A stretch of DNA of 64,000 nt from Dermatobacter hominis (GTDB taxonomy: Bacteria > Actinomycetota > Acidimicrobiia > Acidimicrobiales > Microtrichaceae), in contig NZ_CP085840.1 of assembly GCF_020715685.1 (NCBI RefSeq), positions 3,472,001-3,536,000 on the forward strand, in the 5' to 3' direction. The notes beneath the pieces are model-generated. The model was not told where the DNA came from and did not search any database. It saw nothing but the letters and a program-made list of their open reading frames with translations. The number at the start of each line of letters is the position of its first letter. Within the stretch, counting starts at the first letter, position 1. Shown here one piece after another: positions 17,209 to 24,840 of the stretch. Position numbers and translations under genes: made by a program.

Positions 17209-17979
17209 ATGGACGAGACGACGTTCTCCCGCCTGTTCGACATGACCGATCGGGTCGTGATCGTGACCGGCGGGACTCGTGGCATCGGTCGGGCGCTGGC
17301 GGAGGGCTACGCCCTCGCCGGCGCCAAGGTCGTCGTCGCCAGCCGGAAGGCCGAGGCGTGCGACGAGACCGCTGAGCACCTCCGCAGCCTCGGTGCCGAC
17401 GCCATCGGCGTCCCTGCGCACCTCGGCGAGCTCGGTGACCTCCAGGTGATCGTCGACCGCGCGGTGGATGCGTTCGGCGGGATCGACGTCGTCGTGAACA
17501 ACGCGGCGACCGCGCTCGCGCAGCCGGTGGGGGAGTACACCCCCGAAGCCTTCGAGAAGTCACTCAACGTCAACCTCCGCGGGCCGGTGTTCCTGATCCA
17601 GGCCGCCCTCCCGCACCTGAAGGAGAGCCCGAACGCGGCGGTGCTCAACATCCTGTCGGGCGCCGCGTTCATGTTCTCCTCGTTCGTGTCCATGTACGGC
17701 ATCGGCAAGGCCGGGCTCCTCTCCGCGACCCGGTCGGCCGCCGCAGAGCTCGCCCCGCACGGCATCCGCGTGAACGCGCTGTCGCCGGGGACGGTGGACA
17801 CCGACATGGTCCGCGCCAACACGCCCGAGATGCAGGACGTGATGGCGGAGGTGATGCTCCTCAAGCGCATGGCGTCGCCGGACGAGATCGTCGGCCCCGC
17901 CCTCATGCTGACCTCCGACGCCGGCAGCTTCATCACCGGGCAGGTGCTGCTCGTCGACGGCGGGATGGTGCCCCACTGA
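17209..17979 (+). CDS. SDR-family oxidoreductase
   Basis: 256 residues, classical SDR length. Rossmann motif TGGTRGIG at ~21-28, NNAA at ~92-95, active-site Ser in ILSGAAF, Y-x-x-x-K in MYGIGKAG (Tyr164/Lys168 by approximate count), and a C-terminal GQVLLVDGGMVPH typical of FabG-like members. It would use NAD(P)H to interconvert an alcohol and a ketone. It is second in the 16128-18571 operon. The start has GAGGGACGCC upstream. Annotation beyond SDR (FabG, hydroxysteroid dehydrogenase, 3-hydroxyacyl-CoA dehydrogenase) is not decidable. Confidence 0.88.
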   Translation: MDETTFSRLFDMTDRVVIVTGGTRGIGRALAEGYALAGAKVVVASRKAEACDETAEHLRSLGADAIGVPAHLGELGDLQVIVDRAVDAFGGIDVVVNNAATALAQPVGEYTPEAFEKSLNVNLRGPVFLIQAALPHLKESPNAAVLNILSGAAFMFSSFVSMYGIGKAGLLSATRSAAAELAPHGIRVNALSPGTVDTDMVRANTPEMQDVMAEVMLLKRMASPDEIVGPALMLTSDAGSFITGQVLLVDGGMVPH

Positions 17980-17987
17980 GGCGCCGG

Positions 17988-17993
17988 TACGCT
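17988..17993 (+). promoter_or_regulatory. -10 element, leaderless-type promoter
   Basis: TACGCT lies 8 bases before the GTG start of the tetR gene, in the short gap after the SDR stop; no Shine-Dalgarno is present. tetR may have its own promoter. Confidence 0.4.
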
Positions 17994-18001
17994 CGGCGGC
18001 C

Positions 18002-18571
18002 GTGACCGAGCCGCGCAGCAGTCGAGAGAAGCTCCTCGACCTCGCGTCGAGGGTCTTCGCCGAGGAGGGGTACGCCGCCGCGTCCGTGCGCGACATCGCG
18101 AGCCGGACCGACCTGACCAGCGGGGCGATCTACGGCAACTTCGGCAGCAAGGCCAACCTGCTCCTCGCCGCGATCGACGCACACATCGCCGAGGAGCTGG
18201 TGCAGGAACCGCCGGAGGGCATCAGCCGGATCGCCGACGTGCTCGCCGACCTGTACGGGCGCTACCCGGAGCGGCGTCAGCTCCGCGCGCTGCTCGTCGA
18301 GGGTGCGACCGCGGGCCGGTCGGATCCCGAGGTGCGAGATCGGCTCGCCGCCGACCAGTCCCAGCGCATCGCCCTGTGGGTCGACATCTACCGCACGTGG
18401 CAGGAGCGCGGGGAGATCGCCGCCGACGTCGACCTGAACGCCGCGCTCACCCTGCTGTGGGCGACCGAGCTCGGCCTCGGCGTGCTCGAGGCCATGGGCG
18501 TCCCCCTGCCCGACGGCGAGCAGCTCGGCGACGTCGTCAGGCGGCAGGTCGAGGGCCTGGCCCCGGACTGA
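18002..18571 (+). CDS. TetR-family transcriptional regulator
   Basis: 189 residues from GTG. The N-terminal helix-turn-helix is textbook: REKLLDLASRVFAEEGYAAASVRDIA followed by TSGAIYGNFGSKANLL. The ligand-binding C-terminal half is divergent, as usual. It follows the SDR by 22 bp. The likely targets are the paired TAAC-N3-GTTA palindromes before its own operon and in the 38925/39078 divergent promoter. The ligand is unknown, but the neighbours suggest an acyl-CoA or terpenoid. Confidence 0.93.
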   Translation: MTEPRSSREKLLDLASRVFAEEGYAAASVRDIASRTDLTSGAIYGNFGSKANLLLAAIDAHIAEELVQEPPEGISRIADVLADLYGRYPERRQLRALLVEGATAGRSDPEVRDRLAADQSQRIALWVDIYRTWQERGEIAADVDLNAALTLLWATELGLGVLEAMGVPLPDGEQLGDVVRRQVEGLAPD

Positions 18572-18601
18572 GGGCGCTCGTCGCGGGTCCGGGGTTCCTC
18601 G

Positions 18602-19756
18602 TCAGGCGGCGAGGCGGCGGCCGATGCGCTGCAGCTGGCGCGTCGCCCCGCCGAGGAAGAGCTCGAGCTGCTTGGCGAGCAGGAAGTAGCGGTGCAGCGG
18701 GTAGTCGCGGTCGACGCCCATGCCGCCGTGCAGGTGCTGCGCAGCGTGCACGACTCGCTGGCCGCCGGCTGCCGCCCAGTACTTGGCGATCGCGACCTCC
18801 CGAGATGCGGGCACGCCGGCTGCGATGCGCCATGCCGCCTGCAGCATGGTGAGGTCCACGGCCTGCGCATCGACATAGGCGTCACCGGCTCGCTGCGTGA
18901 CGGCCTGGAACGACGCGATCGGGCGGCCGAACTGCTCGCGCTCGGTCGTGTACCGGCCGGTGATCGCCACGGCCTCCGCGCACAGCCCGGCCATCTCGGC
19001 ACAGGCAGCCACGTTGGCCACGTCGAGCATCCAGGCCAGCACCTCGGCGCCGTCGGGGCGACCGTCGGACCCGGGTGCCCCGCCGAGCACCGCATCCTCG
19101 TCGAGCACCACCCGGTCGAGGGTGATCAGCGCTTCCGGTATCCCCGACGTCGTGTCCTGGCGCCGGACCTCCACTCCAGGAGCGTCCAGGGGAACAACGA
19201 CGACGACGGTCGTGTCCCGGTCCGTCGCCGGCACGAGCACCACCTCGGCGACCGTGCCGGCCGGGACGTTGCTCCGCTGACCGGAGAGCTCCCAGCGGTC
19301 GCCCTCCCGGAGTGCGCCCACCGACGGCTGCGACGGGTCGCCCGACTGCTCCGAGAGCGCGGCGGTGACGACCAGCGATCCGTCGCCGATTCCGGGCAGG
19401 AGCGCCGCGCGCTGGGCGGCGGTGCCCCATCGGGCGATCGGCAGGGCGCCCAGCGCCAGTACGGCGAGCGCAGGGACCGCTGCGGTGCGCCGTCCGACCT
19501 CTCGCAGCACGAGACACGCCTCGACCACACCCAGCCCGGCGCCGCCGAGGTCCTCCGGACCGAACAGCCCGAGCAGCCCGGTGTCGGCCATCTGCGCCCA
19601 CAACGTCCGGTCGAAGCGATCGGCCCCTTCGGCGTCGCTGATGCCGTCGCTTCCGCGTTCGAGTGCGCGCAGCCGGTCGGGAGTCGACGTGTCGGCGAGG
19701 AGGGTTCGTGCGAGCTCCTCGACCGCCGACTGCTCCTCGGAGATGTCGAAGTCCAT
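18602..19756 (-). CDS. Acyl-CoA dehydrogenase, subunit-type 1
   Basis: 384 residues. N-terminal helical domain (MDFDISEEQSAVEELART, LLGLFGPEDLGGAG), middle beta domain and C-terminal four-helix bundle (TEREQFGRPIASFQAV, LHGGMGVDRDYPLHRY). At the C-terminus the usual EGT-x-x-x-QR catalytic segment reads LGGATRQLQRIG, so the canonical Glu is Gly. Together with the adjacent second dehydrogenase this resembles alpha2beta2 FadE pairs of steroid and side-chain catabolism, where only one subunit supplies a base. FAD would be bound between subunits. Start ATG follows GAGGATCACC. Cotranscribed with the gene at 19786-20961. Confidence 0.88.
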   Translation of the reverse strand: MDFDISEEQSAVEELARTLLADTSTPDRLRALERGSDGISDAEGADRFDRTLWAQMADTGLLGLFGPEDLGGAGLGVVEACLVLREVGRRTAAVPALAVLALGALPIARWGTAAQRAALLPGIGDGSLVVTAALSEQSGDPSQPSVGALREGDRWELSGQRSNVPAGTVAEVVLVPATDRDTTVVVVVPLDAPGVEVRRQDTTSGIPEALITLDRVVLDEDAVLGGAPGSDGRPDGAEVLAWMLDVANVAACAEMAGLCAEAVAITGRYTTEREQFGRPIASFQAVTQRAGDAYVDAQAVDLTMLQAAWRIAAGVPASREVAIAKYWAAAGGQRVVHAAQHLHGGMGVDRDYPLHRYFLLAKQLELFLGGATRQLQRIGRRLAA

Positions 19757-19785
19757 GTGGTGATCCTCTGTGCTCGGGTGCGGGG

Positions 19786-20961
19786 TCAGCGCGTGGCCAT
19801 CGGCATGCCGGCGCCGAACGTCGCGATGAGGTCTCGCTGCAGCTCGTTGGCGCCGCCGGCGAACGTGAGGGCGACGAGGCTTCGGTACAGGTCCTCGAGC
19901 CGCGACCCTTCGATCGCTCCCGGCGTGCCATCGACGAGGTACGCCCGCTCGCCCAGGATGCCCATCAGCAGGCGGAAGGTCTCGAGGTAGTGCTGGGTGC
20001 CGAACACCTTGATCGAGCTCGCGTCCGCGACGGGGAGGTCGTCGTGGGACGCCGCCCAGGCGATCTTCCAGTTCAGGAGCTTCAGGTACTCGAAGCCGGC
20101 CTCTGCCCGAGCGAGGTCGAGCTGCACCCACTCCTGGTCGATGACGCGCCGGCCGTCCGGGAGTCGGCTCCGCCGCGCCCACTCGGTCACCTCGTGCAGC
20201 GTGTGCTCGGCCATGCCGGGACTGCACAGGGTGACTCGCTCGTGGTTCAGCTGACTGGTGATGATCCGCCAGCCCTTGTTCTCCACGCCCACGAGCGCAG
20301 TGGCGGGCACGCGTACCTCGTCGTAGTGGACGGTGCAGAGGTCGTGGTCGACGATGAGGTCGAGGGGCTGCGCCTCGATCCCGGGCGAGTCCATCGGGAC
20401 CAGCATGATCGAGATGCCCTTGTGCCGCGACCCCTCCTCGCCGGTCCGTACAGCGAGCCAGCAGTAGTCGGCGTCGCTGGCGAGGCTCGTCCACATCTTC
20501 TGGCCCGAGATGACGTAGTCGTCGCCGTCGCGCACCGCCTTGGTGGTGAGCGACGCGAGGTCCGATCCGGCTCCGGGCTCGGAGTAGCCGACGCAGATGT
20601 TGATCTCGCCGGCGGCGATCCGCGGCAGGAACTCCGCCTTCTGCTCGTCGGTGCCGTGTTCCATGAGCGTGGGGGCGACGGAGTTGACCATGATCATCGG
20701 CACGGGGGCCCCGCAGCGCATGGACTCGTCGAAGAAGATGAACTGGTCGACGGCGCCGCGGCCTTGGCCGCCGTACTCGACGGGCCAGCCGATCCCGAGC
20801 CATCCGTCGGCGCCCATCTGGCGGACGACGCGACGCACCACCGGGCCGACGCCGCGACTGAGGGCGAGCTCGGCGCGCGTCGCCGGGTCGAGCAGCTCGG
20901 CGTAGTACGCGCGCAGCTCGTCGCGCAGCGCGGTCTCGCGTTCGTCGTAGGCGATGTGCAT
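19786..20961 (-). CDS. Acyl-CoA dehydrogenase, subunit-type 2
   Basis: 391 residues, first gene of the minus-strand pair. Conserved blocks: WPVEYGGQGRGAVDQFIFFDE, CVGYSEPGAGSDLASLTTKA (FAD/substrate loop), ISGQKMWTS, and C-terminal FAGGANELQRDLIA. The usual EGT catalytic Glu is Gly here also. A Glu in the helix RAEAGFEYLKLLNWK could serve as the alternative base used by some FadE-type heterotetramers. Size and blocks are otherwise normal. Its promoter region shares the TTGAC-N3-GTCAA palindrome at 21056-21070 with the divergent hydratase gene. It probably introduces an alpha-beta double bond into a bulky acyl-CoA. Confidence 0.88.
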   Translation of the reverse strand: MHIAYDERETALRDELRAYYAELLDPATRAELALSRGVGPVVRRVVRQMGADGWLGIGWPVEYGGQGRGAVDQFIFFDESMRCGAPVPMIMVNSVAPTLMEHGTDEQKAEFLPRIAAGEINICVGYSEPGAGSDLASLTTKAVRDGDDYVISGQKMWTSLASDADYCWLAVRTGEEGSRHKGISIMLVPMDSPGIEAQPLDLIVDHDLCTVHYDEVRVPATALVGVENKGWRIITSQLNHERVTLCSPGMAEHTLHEVTEWARRSRLPDGRRVIDQEWVQLDLARAEAGFEYLKLLNWKIAWAASHDDLPVADASSIKVFGTQHYLETFRLLMGILGERAYLVDGTPGAIEGSRLEDLYRSLVALTFAGGANELQRDLIATFGAGMPMATR

Positions 20962-21055
20962 GGGTCGTCCTCCGGCGCGGTGTGCCGGGCGTCGGGCAGC
21001 GGTGGCCGAGCCCGTCGAACCCCCTGCGGACGCCGCCTTGACCATCGCGACATTC

Positions 21056-21070
21056 CTTGACTCTGTCAAG
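21056..21070. promoter_or_regulatory. Operator palindrome CTTGAC-N3-GTCAAG
   Basis: Perfect 6-bp inverted repeat with TCT centre between two divergent genes (starts 20961 minus and 21112 plus). On the minus strand it includes TTGACA, with GATGGT 17 bp further, so it would cover the -35 box of the acyl-CoA dehydrogenase promoter. The same core occurs at 28225-28237 and 40082-40094. Confidence 0.65.
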
Positions 21071-21111
21071 TAGTGACGGCAAGGTGGGAGCGTTCGACGA
21101 TCGGGGGACCC

Positions 21112-21951
21112 ATGACCGAAGTGCAGGACCAGGGCCTGGTGATCCTGGAGCGTCCGACGCCCGCGGTGGCCATCATCACCCTGAACAACCCGGACCGCCT
21201 GAACGCGCTGTCGTTCCGCATGGTCGACGCGATCCACGACGCGCTCGACGAGATCCAGGCCGACAACGCCTGCCGCGTCGTCATCCTCACCGGGTCGGGC
21301 CGGGGCTTCTGCTCGGGCCTCGACCTGAGCAGCGTCGAGGGATCGTCCACGTCGGCGGGCACCACCGGTCCTCGGGCGGGGATGCTGTCCCAGGAGCGGA
21401 TCGCCGAGCTCCCGATCAAGCTGCGGCGTCTCCAGCAACCGGTGATCGCTGCGGTGAACGGGGTCGCCTACGGCGGCGGCTTCGCGCTGAGCCTGGCGTG
21501 CGACCTGCGCGTCGCCGCTCCCGGTGCACGGTTCTGTGCGCAGTTCATCAAGCTCGGGATCGGCGGTTGCGACATCGGGATCAGCTACACGCTGCCCCGC
21601 GCCGTCGGCTCGTCCCGGGCGTTCGACCTGCTCCTCACCGCACGGACGGTGCAGGCGGAGGAGGCGCTCGACATGGGCATCGTGTCGGCGCTCGCGGACG
21701 ATCCCGTCGCCCACGCCCTCGAGCTCGCCGAGCTCATCTGCACCTACAGCCCGTTCGGCGTCGTCATGACGAAGGAGGTGATGTGGTCGAACCTCGACGC
21801 GGTGTCGATCGAGCAGGCCGTCCACCTCGAGAACCGCACGCAGATCCTGGCCTCCACCGGCGGCGAGATGGCCGAGGCCGCGACGGCCTTCATGGAGAAG
21901 CGCCCTCCGGACTGGTCCAAGGTCCGGCCGAGCGGCGTGTGGGCTCGATGA
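21112..21951 (+). CDS. Enoyl-CoA hydratase/isomerase family protein
   Basis: 279 residues, crotonase fold. LNNPDRLNALSFRMV, oxyanion-hole motif GSGRGFCSGLDLSS (~60-73), and second oxyanion segment GVAYGGGFALSLACDLRVAA are typical. The two Glu residues of true hydratases are not both obvious (IGGCDIGISYTLPRAVG has Asp where Glu is common), so an isomerase, dehalogenase or ring-cleaving crotonase is possible. It starts a plus-strand operon: the SDR overlaps its stop by 4 bp (ATGA). With the two dehydrogenases opposite, it forms a beta-oxidation-like module. Confidence 0.87.
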   Translation: MTEVQDQGLVILERPTPAVAIITLNNPDRLNALSFRMVDAIHDALDEIQADNACRVVILTGSGRGFCSGLDLSSVEGSSTSAGTTGPRAGMLSQERIAELPIKLRRLQQPVIAAVNGVAYGGGFALSLACDLRVAAPGARFCAQFIKLGIGGCDIGISYTLPRAVGSSRAFDLLLTARTVQAEEALDMGIVSALADDPVAHALELAELICTYSPFGVVMTKEVMWSNLDAVSIEQAVHLENRTQILASTGGEMAEAATAFMEKRPPDWSKVRPSGVWAR

Positions 21952-22802
21952 CCGACGTCGACGTCGACCGACCGCGGCGCTTCGAGGGTCGGCGCGCGAT
22001 CGTGACCGGATCGAGTCGTGGCATCGGCGCCGGCATCGCGCAACGGCTCGCCGCCGAGGGCGCTGCGGTCGCGCTGGTCGCCCGCACCGCCGAACCGGGC
22101 GGCAAGCTCGCCGGCAGCCTCCGGGACACCGCCGAGCGGATCGCCGAGGGTGGTGGGACCGTCGTGACGGTCGTGGCGGACCTGACCGACCCCGACGACC
22201 GCGCCCGTGTGGTGCCGGAGGCATCCGCTGCGCTCGGCGGACCGGTCGAGATCCTGGTGAACAACGCGGCTGCCGCCCTCTACGAGCCGGTGGCGACGCT
22301 GTCGCTCAAGCGTCGACGGCTGATGTTCGAGGTCAACGTCCATGCGCCGCTCGATCTCTCCCAGGCCGCCATCCCCTCGATGGCCGAGCTCGGCGCGGCG
22401 TGGATCGTGAACATCTCGAGCGGCACGGCGCGCCCGATGGCGGGACCTCCGTTCGATCAGGGCGTCACCGGCACGACGACCGCGGTGTACGGCGCGTCCA
22501 AGGCGGCACTCGACCGGATCAGCAACGGTCTCGCAGCCGAGCTCCACGGGAGCGGGATCCGGGTCAACGCGATCTCGCCCCGAGCCGCGGTGATGAGCGA
22601 AGGCGCCGAGGCACTGGTCGGTGGCCGCATCGCCGACGACAAGATCGAGTCCCTGGAGCACATGGTCGAGGCGGTGGTGGCGCTCTGCTGCTGCGGTCCG
22701 GAGATGACCGGGCGCACGACCACGAGCCATGACGTCCTCGACGAGACGGGCCTGCCGGTGCGGTCGCTCGACGGTTCCCCGCTGGTCGGCGCGGAACCGT
22801 GA
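21948..22802 (+). CDS. SDR-family oxidoreductase
   Basis: 284 residues, overlapping the hydratase stop (ATGA). TGSSRGIG at ~20-27, NNAAAA at ~103, active-site Ser in NISSGTARP, YGASKAALD (Tyr and Lys) and INAISPRAAV. The region after NISSG is longer than usual (GPPFDQGVTGTTTAVYG). The C-terminal segment after CCCGPEMTG lacks the common GG-x-x-x-DGG ending and has TTTSHDVLDETGLPVRSLDG. Probably the 3-hydroxyacyl-CoA dehydrogenase or equivalent alcohol oxidation of this module. Confidence 0.86.
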   Translation: MTDVDVDRPRRFEGRRAIVTGSSRGIGAGIAQRLAAEGAAVALVARTAEPGGKLAGSLRDTAERIAEGGGTVVTVVADLTDPDDRARVVPEASAALGGPVEILVNNAAAALYEPVATLSLKRRRLMFEVNVHAPLDLSQAAIPSMAELGAAWIVNISSGTARPMAGPPFDQGVTGTTTAVYGASKAALDRISNGLAAELHGSGIRVNAISPRAAVMSEGAEALVGGRIADDKIESLEHMVEAVVALCCCGPEMTGRTTTSHDVLDETGLPVRSLDGSPLVGAEP

Positions 22803-23671
22803 CCGGTCTCGCCGAGCGGCTGTTGGACGAGGGCTGCATCCGCATCCCCGCCGCCTTGGATGCGGCTTTCTGCGAGGACGTCACGCTCAGGGCGATCGGT
22901 CGCCTCGGCGTGCGGGAGGACGATCCGACCACGTGGCCCACGGGCACCGAGCACCTGCCCGTCGAGGAGAACTGGTCGGTGGCGGACGTGGCTCCCGCTG
23001 CGGCCGCCGTCATCGACGAGCTCTGCGGCGGCGGCCGTCGGATCGCCTTCGCCGGCATCCAGGACAACCTGATCGTGAACTTCCCGGCCGATCCCGGCGC
23101 GTGGTGGCCGCCCGACCGGTGGGATGCACCGTCCGCCGGCTGGCACAAGGACGGCGACTGGTTCCGCCACTTCCTCGACAGCCCCGAGCAGGCGCTGCTC
23201 GTCATCGTGTTCTGGCGCGACGTCGTCGAACGCCAGGGTCCGACCTACCTCGCGGTCGACTCCATCCGGGCTGTCGCGGACCTCCTGGTCGCACATCCCG
23301 AAGGTCTCGAGCCCGCCGAGGTCCTCGCGTCCGTTCCGGACATCCTCCGCAGGTGCGACCGGTTCGAGGCGCTGACGGGAGCGCAGGGCGACATCGTGCT
23401 GTGCCACCCCTTCGTGCTCCACACCGCGTCGGTCAACGCCGCTGCGAGGGTTCCTGGTTCGCTGCGCTGCATCTCCAACACGTCGGTGATGCTCCGGCGT
23501 CCGATGGACGTCGCGGCCGACGAGCCGACACCGCTCGAACGCTCGGTGCAGCTGGCGCTCGGCGGGGGTCCGGTGCACTTCCACGCGACCGGCGAGCGCG
23601 GCAAGGTCGTCTCGGCTCGAGAGCTCCGCTGGAAGGCGGAGCGTGATCAGTCGGCGCGGTCAGACGGATAG
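22799..23671 (+). CDS. Phytanoyl-CoA dioxygenase (PhyH)-like protein
   Basis: 290 residues from a GTG overlapping the SDR stop (GTGA). The iron-binding H-x-D is in WHKDGDWF (~118), the distal His in CHPFVLHTASVN and a 2-oxoglutarate-binding Arg probably in AAARVPGSLRCISN. These match the PhyH branch of Fe(II)/2-oxoglutarate oxygenases, which hydroxylate acyl-CoAs or small molecules. Its 3' end overlaps the convergent Gfo/Idh/MocA gene by 25 bp. As last gene of the 21112 operon it may open or hydroxylate the same substrate the dehydrogenases act on. Confidence 0.78.
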   Translation: MTGLAERLLDEGCIRIPAALDAAFCEDVTLRAIGRLGVREDDPTTWPTGTEHLPVEENWSVADVAPAAAAVIDELCGGGRRIAFAGIQDNLIVNFPADPGAWWPPDRWDAPSAGWHKDGDWFRHFLDSPEQALLVIVFWRDVVERQGPTYLAVDSIRAVADLLVAHPEGLEPAEVLASVPDILRRCDRFEALTGAQGDIVLCHPFVLHTASVNAAARVPGSLRCISNTSVMLRRPMDVAADEPTPLERSVQLALGGGPVHFHATGERGKVVSARELRWKAERDQSARSDG

Positions 23672-24642
23672 CGCACACCGAGCTGGCGCCGGACCTCGTC
23701 CATCGCCTCGGCGAGCGCGATGCTGTCGCTCCAGCGCACGGTGGGCGACTCCGTCGCTCCCCGCGAGATGCACCGGTGGACCTCGTCGATCTCGAAGCGC
23801 AGGCCGTCGCCGTCGTACGTGCCGTCGACCACCTCGGTCCCGGCTGCATCGATGAACCGCACCCGCGGTGGGTCGTGCAGTGGTGCTGCGAGCTCGATCC
23901 GGCCGCGCTCGCCCCGGATCACCGCGTTCCAGTCGAGGTCGATGCGGAGCGAGGAGATGGATACGCCCGCGCCGCCTCCGGCGTGGCGGGTGAGGACGGT
24001 GGTGACCTCGTCGACGCCCGTCGAGCCGACGACGCCGGCTGCGTGGACCGACTCGATCGGACCGAGCGCGAGCTCGGCGAGCTGGAGGGGGTAGATGCCG
24101 AGGTCGAGGAGCGCTCCGCCGCCGAGAGCCGGGTCGAACCACCGGTGCGACGAGTCGAAGGGTGCTCGGAAGCCGACGCTGCCCTCGACGAGCACGGGCC
24201 TGCCGATGCGTCCGAGTGCGAGCTCGTCGCTGATGCGACGGTACGCCGGGAGGAAGCGGCTCCAGAGCCCTTCCATGAGGAAGCGCCCGTTGCGCTCCGC
24301 GGCATCGGTCATCGCCCTGACCTGCGTAGCATCGGTCGCCATCGGCTTCTCGCACACGACGTGGTGGCCGGCGTCCAGGCACTCGACGGTGAGCGCTGCG
24401 TGGTGCGAGTTGGGGAGGGCGACGTAGACGACGTCGACCTCGGGATGGCCGACGAGCTCGAGGTGGCTGCCGACGGCGATCGGCGCACCGTGCGCATCTG
24501 CGAAGCTGCGGGCGCGTCGGAGGTCTCGCGACGCGACGACCGTCAGTTGGCCTCCGTCGCACGCCGCGAGCGCCGCTGCGAACCGCTCTGCGATCCCGCC
24601 GGGGCCCGCCAGACCCCATCGGAGCCGTGCCGGCCCGCTCAT
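23647..24642 (-). CDS. Gfo/Idh/MocA-family oxidoreductase
   Basis: 331 residues. N-terminal Rossmann fold (LRWGLAGPGGIAERFAAAL, VASRD), the EKP signature (VVCEKPMATDA, ~98-108) and the C-terminal beta-sheet domain (FDPALGGGALLDLGIYPLQLA, with the D-x-G-x-Y/H catalytic region). Members oxidise or reduce sugars and inositols with NAD(P). It is divergent from the GH78 rhamnosidase at 24841 and shares its GTGCGAT-N8-ATCGCAC operator, so it is likely part of sugar use rather than of the convergent lipid operon. Substrate unknown. Confidence 0.88.
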   Translation of the reverse strand: MSGPARLRWGLAGPGGIAERFAAALAACDGGQLTVVASRDLRRARSFADAHGAPIAVGSHLELVGHPEVDVVYVALPNSHHAALTVECLDAGHHVVCEKPMATDATQVRAMTDAAERNGRFLMEGLWSRFLPAYRRISDELALGRIGRPVLVEGSVGFRAPFDSSHRWFDPALGGGALLDLGIYPLQLAELALGPIESVHAAGVVGSTGVDEVTTVLTRHAGGGAGVSISSLRIDLDWNAVIRGERGRIELAAPLHDPPRVRFIDAAGTEVVDGTYDGDGLRFEIDEVHRCISRGATESPTVRWSDSIALAEAMDEVRRQLGVRYPSDRAD

Positions 24643-24766
24643 CGCGGATCCTCGACCCGGCCGGGTCGAGCGACGTCGTCGGTCGGGCCAACGGGCTCGC
24701 TCTTCCGTCGTTCGTCGGTCACCAGCACGCCCCGATCCGCCCGCACACGGCGCCCACCGGGCGTAT

Positions 24767-24788
24767 GTGCGATAGTGGGCGATCGCAC
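24767..24788. promoter_or_regulatory. Putative DeoR operator, site 1
   Basis: GTGCGAT and ATCGCAC arms separated by 8 bases, in the divergent promoter between 24642 and 24841. The same arms and spacing occur at 28242-28263 and a degenerate form at 41552-41575. The DeoR gene at 27441 is the natural candidate. Confidence 0.65.
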
Positions 24789-24840
24789 GCTAGCGCACGT
24801 GGGCGTGCACCGACGCCAGCAGCGGACAGGGGGTCCGATC

